A DNA stretch of 64,000 nt from Eretmocerus hayati (Eukaryota > Arthropoda > Insecta > Hymenoptera > Aphelinidae), in contig CM056743.1 in NCBI GenBank assembly GCA_029851415.1, positions 28,904,405 through 28,968,404 on the forward strand. Direction: 5' to 3'. Shown piece after piece: positions 47,881 through 58,995 of the stretch (within the stretch, counting starts at the first letter, position 1; each line of letters starts with the position of its first letter). The position numbers and the translations under genes are program-made. A model generated the notes under the pieces. The model had not been told where the DNA came from, made no database searches, and saw only the letters and a program-made list of their open reading frames with translations.

Positions 47881-48975
47881 CAGTCCACCTCGGTTATAAC
47901 GACCTCGGCTATAACGAGAACTCGGTTATAACGAGCAAATTTTGGAATTTTGTTTGGCTGCCATAGTAAGTCAATGAAAAGAGCCTCGGTTGTAACAACC
48001 TCGGCTATAACGAGACTTCGGTTATAACGAGCGGAAATTTCTGAAAATTTAGATTTATACCTTGCTTATAGCGAGCAAACACGATCTCGATATCAAACTA
48101 TAGGTGCTTCTGAGCCTCAAAATTGAAAAGCAATGTATCAGTATAATTTCAAGTAGCAAAATGAGCGCAAGTTGAAGAAAAGTGTCCACTATACGTGATA
48201 AAGTTGACATTATAGAAGCATTTTGCAATAAGGACAGAAAAATGCTGAACTGTGCTAAATCTATGGCGTTGCTAGCTCAACTATTACCACCATCTGGAAA
48301 AATAAATACCAGATAAAGAATCAGACGAAGAGAGTTCGGATTATTCGATTTCAAACTCTGTCACTCGTTCAGACGCATCATCGGACTTAGAAACTTTGAA
48401 CACGCACATCAAATTTCTACCTCAGGAATGAGAATGTACACGATGAGTTTTTCTATCATTGCTTCAAATGGAAAAGCATGCTTCAATATCACAAATATCG
48501 AGCTAAAAAATCAACATTAATCTCTGACTTCATTTCAAAAGCTCTCTCGTAGTTCTATGACTTTCAACTCTTTAATGTTTCATTCTATTGTATTTTATTC
48601 TATTGATTTCATCTCATTGATTTCATTTCGCTTATCTCATTTCGTTTCATTCCATCTCAGTGTACTTGGAATGAAACGGGCACCAAAGCCTCACATCCAG
48701 AAATACTATGATGACCTATTGATTGTTTCATTTCTTATTTGTATGATGACCTATTCATATACAATCTCATTTGCAACAAATACTTGGAGAATATAGAAAT
48801 AAGTAGTGTATAGTTTTCATTTATAATAATTTCTATTCAGAATGCCATGTGATAACATTCAACAATAATTTTCCGAAGATCTGCAATCCTGAGCCAACCT
48901 CGGATATAACGAACATCGGTTATAACGAGCAAATTCCTCCAGTCCCTTGACGCTCGTTTCAACCGAGGTGGACTG
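47881..48975 (+). mobile_element. Pogo/Tigger-like element with internal deletion
   Basis: A 1095-bp element with TA on both sides. The ends are CAGTCCACCTCGGTTATAAC and its complement GACGCTCGTTTCAACCGAGG TGGACTG, with further TATAACGAG motifs inside each end, as in pogo-type elements. The interior keeps two transposase pieces only: an N-terminal-like DKVDIIEAFCNKDRKMLNCA resembling the pogo DNA-binding helix region, and an acidic C-terminal tail DKESDEESSDYSIS ending HIKFLPQE. The catalytic DDE core is gone, so it is non-autonomous. Confidence 0.85.
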
Positions 48976-49232
48976 TATCTGTCATGCTCGGAAATTCAAT
49001 TTTTGATGAAATTCGGAGAATTTCATGACTCATTGCGTGAGAATGCCAAATTTCACGAAAATTTTTATTATCTTCCAGGATCTGTCAGGAAGTACACTAC
49101 CATCCAAATGTTTAAGATCGCCTACAATTAATCCTCTAACCTTCTCAGCTCGATACTTCGAAGCTAGTTAATCGGAATGGACGCTCATTTCAAAGCTCCT
49201 TCCACGCTTTTTCAAATAAATGTATTAATGTA

Positions 49233-50036
49233 CTCCTTGCTCTATCTCGGCAGCTCTCTCTGAGCCATACCAGTTAGAAAAAGGCCATTTCTCACGATTT
49301 TACGTGAATCTTTGATGCCCTGCAGATTCTACGGAAATCGATTCATTGGAATAGGAATAACAAAATCTCCAAGTACTACTCAAGAGCTTTCAAATCCATT
49401 TTTGAAGATAATTATAGCTTGTTCCTGGTTCAAGTAGGTTTTTGTGAAGGAAGATTCCTCTCGCAAATTGGTCTCATCATTAGAAAATCAAGATAAACCT
49501 CATACTGAGAGGGGTGTTACAGTGCGGCCACATGAGCCAAAGAATTGACGGGAATGCCCATACCAGCTGTGAGATCGACAAGGACGCGCCACTTGGCACC
49601 ACTTCAATCTCCTTGTCGCATTCATGCATGGCTTATCGACGTTCGTGCCAGATGTTTTGCTCCATATAGCTACAGCCTAAGGACTAAACATGGTTTCTTT
49701 CATCAATTATGGTCACAAAATTCAGAGAAAGCAAGGTCATATCACCATGAGTCTCATTTCCACACAATTCCTAACTAGTGGGCCCCTTGGTCATGACGAA
49801 TCTTCTTCTACCAAAACAGTCATTACTCAGAACAGGGACGACCTAGAACAACTTTCCACAACGGATTTTTAAGCTATTGAATAGTACTTTGAGATTTCAT
49901 GACTTTTATCTCGATCACTGGGTCTCCGTAGGATATATGCCGGGGGATCAAAAAATTACGTAAAATCGTGAAAAATGGCCGTTTTCTAGCTGGTATGGCT
50001 CAAAGCTGCAGAGATAGAGCAAGGAATGCATGAAGG
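49233..50036. repeat. Inverted repeat, about 0.8 kb
   Basis: CTCCTTGCTCTATCTCGGCAG on the left pairs with the complement of GCAGAGATAGAGCAAGGA on the right. Both arms carry GAGCCATACCAG and CACGATTTTACGT. Pairing continues with interruptions for about 190 bases. It is nested in the Tc1-like element. Confidence 0.65.
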
Positions 50037-50901
50037 ACAGTCCGGAGAGAATTCAGATACTCCGCTCAATAGATGGCTCTTTGATTGGCCTATGCATGCG
50101 ATCGTATAACGCTAGTGGTTGTTTTTGACCACAGCATTTGACCCTTTCATTTTTGTCCGGGATAAATAATTCAGGCGAAGCATCATTAAATTTCCAATTG
50201 AATGAGTCATTCCCGAGGTCATTCCGCGTTGAAACATATGCATTCTTTCTCAAGAGGATCATAATTCTTTAATAGCTTACTAAGCGAGATATCCTGATCA
50301 ATGCTCACATTCGTTCACGTTTTTTGCGAACTAGATTTCGAATTCATGGACATGAAAGGGCTCATTCCAATGGAAGTTTCAATACACAGGCGGGATGCTA
50401 TCTGATTTTGGCTGGAAATGTTACGTTGTTGGGTAATGAGTAAGCACAGGTGAGGAACCGCCGCATTGGGCCATGTGCTGTCTTCCCGTTTTTCTCGGTC
50501 CCTGGTGAACAGACTGTTATGAGATCTTGTTTGGCTATATAGAGTGAGATTTGGGAGGCGGGATGCTATCTGGGCAATTCATTCAATACCAAGAAGAACG
50601 TATAAACAATAATTCCGCTCTCAGAATCATTGTGTGTAGCCGCAACCTAAAACTACGCGGGTGCGTGTCTGGTTGCGGTTCTGCAGGAACTCCGGATTGG
50701 CCTGCGACCCCGTTCTTTCTCAATTTTATTTTGGTCATGCGAACTGGACCCCCGCATTTCGGTGAAACCGCTCATAGTGTCCTAGACTCTTTTTCTATCT
50801 CATCATTCACATTCTTGGCGAAATAAACAGCCATGGAAGATTTTTTGGGGGAAATTTTCGAAGCAAGCCTGAGTAGGCAAACACTGAAAGATGAAAAATC
50901 G

Positions 50902-50923
50902 CGGGTTCCACCGGTGGAACCCG
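50902..50923. other. Perfect 22-bp palindrome
   Basis: Centred on CCACCGGTGG, extending to CGGGTT and AACCCG on either side. Confidence 0.85.
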
Positions 50924-51124
50924 TCGCAGCGAACGTGTTGAGAGGATGTCGGATATCGAAATTGTCTAGTTCACGAGCCATTCGATGAATTCTTGAGATG
51001 TAGTTATACAAATAAATAACGCTGATACTGTTTGGTCCATAGAATCAACATTACTTATTAAAATTGCGACATAACAAAAATTCGTCAAATCGTTTGTTAA
51101 TTCGACAATTTTGATAAGTATGCG

Positions 51125-51608
51125 AATGGCTGATTCTACGTAACGCGTTTCCGCGAGCGCTGACGCGATGCCAGCGCCACACGTCAGGAAAATTTTGCAA
51201 AGCCGGTACGACGGATCTTCAAAATTGTAGGAATAACTGAAGGCTTACCACTACTAATAAATAATTCTACACGCTTTGAACAGAAGGCTCTTATGCTTTC
51301 GTCCCCCACCTGCAACCTGGTTCATCGTAACCGGACTCATCAGCAGGGCTGGAGTTGCAGGTGGTGCCCTGAACGCTTGGCGATGAAGTACTTGTGCGCT
51401 CTTGTATACTAATCGAGGACTTTTGCCATCGATTACGGGAAAGGAGCTAGATCTGTCATCCATCTATTGCGCATGTGAGGTATTATATACCCCACAAAAT
51501 TAATTCTCCTTCAGCCAATCTCTGCCGTACCGACTCTGCAAACTTATTAGAAGTGGCGTTGGCATCGCGTCAGCGCTCGCGGAAACGCGTTATGTAGAAT
51601 CAGCCAAT
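51125..51608. repeat. MITE, about 0.48 kb, long terminal inverted repeats
   Basis: ATGGCTGATTCTACGTAACG on the left pairs with the complement of CGTTATGTAGAATCAGCCA on the right. Pairing continues through CGCGAGCGCTGACGCGATGCC for about 55 bp. The short minus-strand frame inside (51254-51463) is not supported as a gene. Confidence 0.75.
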
Positions 51609-53048
51609 AAGATAGGATTCCAACATCCTCTTAACACAATTGAGAGTTTGTAAAAAGAACTTCAAAATGAGCTGAGCTAAAGTCCGTTCCGATCAGCTAA
51701 CTCTGAGGTATCGAGTTGGGAAGGTTGAAAAATTATTCATCGGGTGATCTTAAACTTTTGACCGGTAGTGTAAAGTATGAAATGAAGGTTGCAGAGCGTA
51801 GTTCTACACATACTTGTGTCCATTCCAGCTTTGTTGCAGATTCTAGAACCAGCTTCCATCCCTTTGCATCAAAGCATACTCTTAAAACCAGAATGAGACA
51901 TTTTCTGCCTTGGAAACGTCACTGAGAGCGGAATTCAGTAGACAGCCCGTTGGAGCACGGTAGAAAGTACGCGGCTCTCTCGACCGAGCTGAGTTCGCTT
52001 TACTCGTCGTCTGCTCAGTAGCGTCTACGGGGTGCCGAGTATAATCACGCAGACGTGTATAACGCGTGGATTTGGGGCTGGATGCAATGAAAATACTCGC
52101 AAATCAGGATGCCAAGTTCAAGTTGATTTTGCGGGTGTTAATTACGATTCGCGAATATGCTGAAAGATTCGTGATATGTTGAAACCTCATTCATAGGAAC
52201 ACATAAAATTGTATCGAAGTACATTCATGTCGTCGTTGCTTTTGAATGTAGGTTATGGGCGTCAAGCCCTCCTTTGCGACGAGACGTCAAATCAATGTGA
52301 CTATTATATAGTGATTTACTTATCAATACGAATACAGCCCATATGACTCAAATTTGTAATTGATAAGTTTGTGCGTTTGCGTCAGATACAAAATTTTCAC
52401 GTTCTTTCTTCGCGCAAAAAATATTGAAGTCGTGTAATTCGCCAATTTTGTCTCGTAACCATTAATGCCAAAATTAGTTCAGATCTGATTGTTTTTGATC
52501 AGTAGTGAATGCAGTGATCGTGGCGGGGGTCAAATAAGGACAACGTCGAGTTGAGATTCATGGAATATAGAGAAAGTAACACTAGGATCGATGCTATGTT
52601 GATTTTGACAAATCTCGCGATTTAGGATCGGTCTTTTTTTCCATGGAACTGTTCAGATGCTGCTGTTAATTTTTGAGGAAATGCATGACTCACGGCAAAG
52701 GACTTGCTGCTAATATTCGCGAGGAGAAATACTAAGAATTCACAATTTTGGTGAATGTTTATCGGTGACCCATTTTCCATTTTTATTACATACCGATAGC
52801 TCACTCCACTCTCAACGACTTGTCGTTTTGAAAAATCTGAAACCGAATCGAAACATCTCCTACAAGAATTTAATTCATACAGCATGAGTGGGGGATAATC
52901 GCAGGATTTCGAAAGATGGGTGTTTTCGTGATGAGGTGAGATTACCAGGATACAATAAAAAGACATGTACTTGATACTGCATTATTTTATGTAGCTATTA
53001 GTTGTACATTTAGAACTCGCTTTCAATATTCATCATATACTTAGCTTC

Positions 53049-55142
53049 TTACAAAATATACTTTGGAACAACATACAGGCTATTGTCTGAGTTAAAATAA
53101 GGACAAGGGTGTACAAACGGTATATTTTTTACATCTTCTAAGATATGAGCATCACGGGCTACTACATGGTATGCATACCTTATTTCATCGAAATAGATGC
53201 AGGTATGGGGTTGCAGAAGCAAGAACACATTCTGCTCTACAATGACAATATCTTTTATCAGACCAAATCTCAGTGTATCACTGTCCCCCATCATCGTAAC
53301 AATCAATTTTCCTACATTGAATTCAATGCCCTTGTACGTAACACGATCTGTTGAGTGAATCGCAGTATTAGCTTGCAAATGACTAAAATAAGTGGCTCTC
53401 ACTCTTGCATCAATATCTTGTACAATTTCAACCTCAACAACTTTCGTGCACATATTGCCGGTGAGTTTTAGATGAGCAAGCCTGAGCTGATTTCTCAAAC
53501 TGATAGTATGTAAGAGATTGACTGAACTGCTAGTGGTTGTCGCAATAATTTTCAATTCTCTATGCTTAGCCTCGAGCCTCATTGCCCAGTAGTAGATAAG
53601 AGGCCCATATTTTTTCAACATTCGAATGATGTGAACTAGAGTATGGAATTTGAAATGAAGCTCGCCATATAGTGCAATATACGATGATAGAAATTCTGGG
53701 ATCAAGTATTCAAGTTTCATCAAATGGCCATGGACGATGCGTGGTGATAGTAAAATATCAATTATTTTTCTCAAGAGAATATACAAACTCCAAGCTTCAC
53801 TCGTTTCATTGGCCTCTTCGCCCATCTTATCCGCGACCAACAGACCAAAGTATCTAGAGAAATTTATCATCTCAGCAGCAGACATTTTCAATTTTCGTTT
53901 CGCAGTAAGATGGTTTTCTTTTATCAGAGGAATCGCATTAGAAATGTGAAGGGTATGAGAATTCAACCAGTCGATACGCTGATTCAAATAGTCCAAATCA
54001 AAACACCTGTCCTTATAAATCAGATCATAGCAAATATTTGCCAGAGTAGTATTTGCATAACCTTCAAAGCAGTCGTGCATAAGGTCTTCGCAAGTACAAT
54101 CAGTCACGTCCCAATCCTCTATCTTGTTGAAAGTACATTCTTCCACCACGCCTGTCTCAGAGGGAGACTTGAGTTGACAATCGGTTTTATAGTTTTCCCG
54201 AGTTCTCAACAACTCTGATTTCTCTCGAATCATCAATCTTATCTCATGAATAGTTGCCCTACAAATTCTGCATGGTCTCCCGGAGTTGAATGATGGATCA
54301 AAACCCAAATCTTCGTTAAGACCCTTATTGTCCCCGATTGGAAGACAGGGATGAAAATAAACTTTCAAGAGCTGATTGTTTACATGAATATTTAGCCCAT
54401 TTTTTTTCAAAGCATTCAATTCTGCAATCAATCGTGAAAATACTTGATCATTTCCGAACGTCTTTCTATCATTTGCAAAGAATAAATCAACAAGGAAAAT
54501 ACTGCTGAGTTTGGAAACAATGTGAGGTGGGAATCCGGGCAAGAACACGAAAACGTCACCCAAGTTTGTTTTTTCGGCGTGGGTCCCCATACCGTTTCCG
54601 GCTGTGAAATCATCGTGACCAAAAAAAATGGGAATAACAACGCGATCGCCGAAATCTTTCGATTTTTCTTTCCAATACTCAGCCTGCGTGAAATTCAGTA
54701 TCATATCATTTTCGTTTTTCAACTCATTTTGATATTCCATGAAAGCCTCGAAACAACCAGGTATTTCGAAGAATGTTTGCAGAGTCCATTGTAATGGTGA
54801 ATGGGATACTTGGGCGGTTCTATTCGACTTGTACAATTCGAATTTTACTGGCTCTACTAATAATTGTTCCTTCTTGTAAATATCAAATCTTTTCCTTTCA
54901 GTTTCGAATTTATTCAATGAGCTAGCTGCATTTTTGACTATATCTTTCATGACTGTTAAAGTTTCCGTATCAAGTTTTGCGCTATGTTCCATTTGTTGGA
55001 GTAAATAGTTAGCAAACTTATCGATAGTAAAATCTATTAAAGATTTAGTAACCGTCTGAACGACATTGCGAGGGATAACAAGAATATTGTACAAGGACAA
55101 AGTCAAGACTAGCATCTCTTGTTCTAAGTCTATGAGACCCAT
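53049..55142 (-). CDS. CMC/CACTA-like transposase-class protein
   Basis: A single frame of 697 residues with an ATG at 55142. Landmarks: HDDF near 176-179, GDNKGLNEDLGF at 270-281, CRIC at 291-294, LMHDCFEGY at 354-362, and a late conserved-looking block, WAMRLEAKHRELKII. This order (DD, GDNxGLN, CxxC, MHDxxEG, MRxEAKH) is that of a large family of animal transposon-encoded proteins that I associate from memory with EnSpm/CACTA-like elements; the subclass is less sure than the transposon origin. D177 or D178 and D271 are candidate catalytic acids. There is no frameshift, so it may be intact, or it may be the second half of a protein whose first half is the gene at 55267-56793, 124 bp upstream. 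Confidence 0.75.
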   Translation of the reverse strand: MGLIDLEQEMLVLTLSLYNILVIPRNVVQTVTKSLIDFTIDKFANYLLQQMEHSAKLDTETLTVMKDIVKNAASSLNKFETERKRFDIYKKEQLLVEPVKFELYKSNRTAQVSHSPLQWTLQTFFEIPGCFEAFMEYQNELKNENDMILNFTQAEYWKEKSKDFGDRVVIPIFFGHDDFTAGNGMGTHAEKTNLGDVFVFLPGFPPHIVSKLSSIFLVDLFFANDRKTFGNDQVFSRLIAELNALKKNGLNIHVNNQLLKVYFHPCLPIGDNKGLNEDLGFDPSFNSGRPCRICRATIHEIRLMIREKSELLRTRENYKTDCQLKSPSETGVVEECTFNKIEDWDVTDCTCEDLMHDCFEGYANTTLANICYDLIYKDRCFDLDYLNQRIDWLNSHTLHISNAIPLIKENHLTAKRKLKMSAAEMINFSRYFGLLVADKMGEEANETSEAWSLYILLRKIIDILLSPRIVHGHLMKLEYLIPEFLSSYIALYGELHFKFHTLVHIIRMLKKYGPLIYYWAMRLEAKHRELKIIATTTSSSVNLLHTISLRNQLRLAHLKLTGNMCTKVVEVEIVQDIDARVRATYFSHLQANTAIHSTDRVTYKGIEFNVGKLIVTMMGDSDTLRFGLIKDIVIVEQNVFLLLQPHTCIYFDEIRYAYHVVARDAHILEDVKNIPFVHPCPYFNSDNSLYVVPKYIL

Positions 55143-55266
55143 ATTGTATCGGGACTCGCTAAAATACTAGGACATCACTTTGGGATAAGCAACACTGGAA
55201 TCAATCGTACAGAACTAATAATAAAACTAGCTCAACTTGTTGTCAAATCATACTATCACAAACGTT

Positions 55267-56793
55267 TCATAGAGTTATCGGAATAATTATCGGATTACTC
55301 GATGAGTGAGTCTCAAGATTTTCAGAAGCCTGTGTCAACGAGGCATCCGTGTCAGGAGTTTCTGGTTGGGAGTGAATCAGACTAGTTTCTGCATCATTAT
55401 TAGCAGATTCAGACTGGTCGTCAATTTCGGTCACGGAGGCATCCGAATCTGGAGTTGGAGATTCTGCTATAACATTCTTACTATTCTTTAGTTTCAAGTC
55501 AATTTCATCTATAAATTTTCGAATGGCAGAACCACGCGTGATTTCATCCCAACCACTTTTGTAAATATAATAGTATAAGAATTTCCAAATAGGCCTACAT
55601 TCTACTGGAAAATCAAGTTTCAGTGCAGTTATTCCTTTATAGCATACATCAACAGCCTCCAACACCTTATTCGATTCGATCTTATAATCGATAAAATTGA
55701 CTGTTACAAAAAGCTCTACTTGCGTTTCATCATCAACTGAACTCTCAGTAGCAACTTGCTCTTTGTCATAGGTCTTACCTTCATCAGCGTAATCACCTAC
55801 TAAGGTGACGAAGGGGCCTATAGGACGTTTATTTTTGATGCTATCTTCCTTCCTCTTATTTTTGAACGCTTGGAATTCTAATGGATTTTTAGCATTATAG
55901 ACAAAACTGTCAGTTATATCTTGCAGACCTGAACCAAAAGTAGGAGTAGTATCGGACACGGGAGTCTCGACACGATGATTATGGGCTGAACGTTTTCTCT
56001 TCTGTCCTTTGGTGGCCTGTTTTTCTGCTGGACGTCTGACACCAAGCAGCTTGGGCAGGCTCAGAAGAGCTGCCAGATGATCTTGCCCTCTGGATTCCAA
56101 CAATTCCAACGATTCGTCGAACCTGTTTTTCTCCTTTGCAATTTCTATGATGAATGGAATAATGTTGTTGAATAGCCCTTGGAAATCGACCCCATTAGGA
56201 TTCGCTAGTCCGTAGTCAATGCACCACAGTTCATGACCATAAGCGAAGCTTAAAGGCGCATACAACTCATACTGAGTCGTCAAATCTTTGGCGGCCCCTC
56301 GAGCTAAAAATGTCGTTTTCCATAAGCGCAAAATGACGCCTTTAGGTTTATTCCCTTTACGGACGATGTCGAGATCAGTCTCTTGTTCTTGAGGCACCAA
56401 ATCTGGAAAACAAGTACCAGACTCAGCGAGAGCTGTGTAAGGATCGAGTCTATATTGCGCATCTTGGATAGCTTACCTTCACTTAACACATCCTCCTTGA
56501 GGATGATTCCAATTTTGATATAATTTCTTCTCTTGTTCAGATACTTTTCATAAAGACAACCACCAGCGTTTATTGCATTTTGGTTTTTAGTGGCTTTCTT
56601 ATGGGGGTAATAGAGAATGGCTGCGAAATCTTTTCTCTTCGATGCGAGAACCTCTGCAGGGTTCTGTGGATTCGATGATACAGCTTCGAGGGCTGGCTCT
56701 GGCTGATTCAAAGGAGCTGCAGAATCTTGGAGGTCAATGACGAAATAGTAAGCTGATTCGAAGCTGAGCTCTTCAAATCTTTCTTTCAATATC
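55267..56793 (-). CDS. Accessory protein of the CACTG element, at least two exons
   Basis: Exons 56793-56477 and 56402-55267 (minus), intron 74 nt, phase 1 (GAAG|GTAAGC; acceptor TTGTTTTCCAG). The first exon opens with ILKERFEELSFESAYYFV and has its own acceptor (GCATTGCAG), so an upstream exon is needed. The second holds GVILRLWKTTFLARGAAKDL, a basic nuclear-localisation-like KGQKRKRSAHNHR, a helical block with VLEAVDVCYKGITALKLDF, and an acidic Ser/Glu/Thr-rich tail. It resembles the partner protein often found beside the transposase at 53049-55142 in animal genomes; its function is unknown, perhaps DNA binding. The order and the 124-bp gap to the transposase frame suggest one transcription unit or one split protein. 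Confidence 0.65.
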
Positions 56794-57271
56794 CTGCAAT
56801 GCCATTGGAATAACATTTTTTTTAGAAGTATGATCAAACATTTTTTTGAGAGAGATTCTTTGATATAACCACGAGGGCTCAAGTTCATCGAATTGGAATT
56901 AGAAAATCGAACTCGAGAAAGATAGGAAGTGAGTAAGCAAGAGAAAAATTCAACTATGAAATATCTGTGGTGATTCGATTGAACAGTATTTTACGAGTTT
57001 AAGATGACGGGAATTCAAATAAACCTGGAAAGAAGCCTTAGGCAGTGTTTCCGGGAACTGTTTGATCAATCAAGAGTGATTAACTTCGGAGTTTGATGAA
57101 GGTATCTACCTGTAACATTTCGTGTACTCAAATTCATATTCGACTAACAAGCAGCATAGGAGTCTAAAATTGACAGTTCCCATATTCTGAAATTGCATCC
57201 TGATTTCAAATCCTCTGTGAGTTGTGTGCAACAATGCCTTGACATTAAGCCTACAAGCTGTTAAAAAAAAA

Positions 57272-57666
57272 TTATGGCAAAAAAATTATGAATAATGTAT
57301 CATATGGTGAACCATAACGTCCAAGACACATACGAATTATATTAACAATGCGTGACGAATTCTGCCGACTTAGATTTTCTTCATTTGAAGAATTGAAAGA
57401 TGAATCATCCGTAACGGTTTCATCAAGAAGTTCCAACTGTACATTTGATCTCATATTTGTGAGATCTTGAAGAGGAGAGCGACCTAATACAGTAGCTACA
57501 TTTGAGGAATCAGTTGAGCCAGCTACTGGAGTCTTGTTCGGATTTTTGAACGCTTCGAAACGTTTCTTGAACTTTCTATTGTAGCCACATTCCATCTTGG
57601 GATCGATCAAATTATCTATCATGCAATCATCTAGGTCATTGAACATTTCTTCGTCGATACCAGCCG
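57272..57666 (-). CDS. Probable upstream exon of the CACTG-element gene
   Basis: An open frame after an acceptor (GTAAACGCAG), about 130 codons: acidic GIDEEMFNDLDDCMIDNLID, a basic KFKKRFEAFKNPNK, SPLQDLTN, then an acidic serine-rich part to a stop. SPLQDLTN and EAFKNPNK resemble GLQDITD and QAFKNKRK in the neighbouring gene, hinting at a shared module. I could not fix its donor or how it joins 56793. The hydrophobic leader read upstream of 57666 is probably intron. Confidence 0.4.
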
Positions 57667-58716
57667 CTGCGTTTACAAGACATAGATATATTATTGCCAG
57701 TCCCAAAATCCAAACATTATTTTGCTCTTATTGGGGAGATGGTACAACCTCATTTTGGAGTCTGTAACAGGTAATCATGGTGGGAAGGAGATCTGGATTT
57801 ATATGAGTTTTGTAGATCTAAAAACGATGGCATGATCGGATTTCCAAAAAAAATGTTTTCGACCATATTCAGCATCAGGTTTGCGATTCCTTCGTCGGAA
57901 AATCAAACGCATACGACATTTCGTTCATAACCATGAAATGTACAGAAAAAAAAAAGTACAGACCGATCCATCTAATTCTGTGGAATAAATACAATTTATT
58001 CGGTGAAAAATTTGACTCATTACGCTAAAATACCTAAGAACTCGAAAAATATCAATTATTTCCGAAAGTCACAAGAATACTTTCTTGTCCAGAATGAAAA
58101 ATTACATCGGTGTGGTGAACAAGAAATCGCAAGGACCAAGAAAAAATATCACCGGAAAATCATATAATCATATTTGTCTAAATTTTCGAATGAGAGTTTT
58201 CGTTTTTTCATATTTTGTTCACAAATTCGGAGTAATTTTCATCCTCAACAAGAAATAATTCTCGCAACTTTTCGAAATAATCGATATTTCACGAGGTCTG
58301 AGACATTTAAGCAAGAAAATTCAGATTTTTGACCCGCACAAATGTATCCAGCTCCACAGTATTTGATGGATTAGATTGTAAATTTCTTTGGGGAGTACTT
58401 TCTGTGGTGATGAACAAAATGTCGTATGGATTTGGCATTCTGAAGAAGGGGATGCAAGCCAGAAGATAAATATGGTCGAAAAATTTTTGTTTGAAAAACC
58501 GACTATGCCATCGTGTCCAGATTAAGAAAATACATCTGAAAATCCAGATTCTCAGCCACCCCTCTTCCCCCCCCCCCCATGATTTTGTAGGCCAGCCTGT
58601 AAAATTAGAGTGTACCTTCCCCCTAATGAAGCAGGCAAGGAATATTTCAATTTGCAATCGCAATTTGGGAGCTGTTGTCTGAGGAGTTGAAAGATATTGA
58701 GGAATAGTGCCCTTCT

Positions 58717-58995
58717 TTGGAATCAAGGGGAGAAGAAATCCACCCTGCAAATGTATCTACACGTACATGCAAACGCGTCAAGAACATTCCTCTCAAGAAA
58801 TCTAAAGAAAAAAGAAATTCATGTTTCGCTCAAGTGAATGAACAACTCACTGTTAAACTTCTCTATATATTGTTGCAACTTCCAGGCATCCAATCTTTCT
58901 ACAACAAAGTTATCCATGATGGGGCCCTTTTCAATGAGATTGATGCAAAAGAGTGGTCTGTGTATCTGAAATTCAATTTATCAGCCTTCAATTGA
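58717..58995 (+). CDS. Small open frame inside the CACTG element, unknown
   Basis: 92 codons starting MESRGEEIHPANVS, basic at first (KRVKNIPLKKSKEKR), then LLYILLQLPGIQSFYNKVIH. It is on the opposite strand to the transposase cassette. There are no splice partners and no recognised domain. It may be an accessory gene or chance. Confidence 0.2.
   Translation: MESRGEEIHPANVSTRTCKRVKNIPLKKSKEKRNSCFAQVNEQLTVKLLYILLQLPGIQSFYNKVIHDGALFNEIDAKEWSVYLKFNLSAFN

Larger units (their letters stand above)
49095..51770. mobile_element. Tc1/mariner-like element with about 120-bp terminal repeats, filled with other repeats
   Basis: The left end, CACTACCATCCAAATGTTTAAG, and the right end complement, CACTACCGGTCAAAAGTTTAAG, are typical Tc1-type termini, with TA duplicated outside (49093-49094 and 51771-51772). 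The subterminal bases pair for about 120 bp (CTCGATAC and GATCGGAACGGAC blocks). No transposase frame is visible. The interior holds the inverted repeats at 49233-50036 and 51125-51608. Confidence 0.7.

Noticed and set aside
52622..52966. 114-codon frame just downstream of the CACTG transposase
   Set aside because: No domain, no clean junction to the upstream frame; may be 3' sequence of the element.
58307..58750. 147-codon minus-strand frame
   Set aside because: Rich in Phe/Trp/Gly runs over a C/G homopolymer, no splice logic. Only the NPYDILFI end resembles SPYDTLFI at about 57.3 kb, perhaps repeat-derived.
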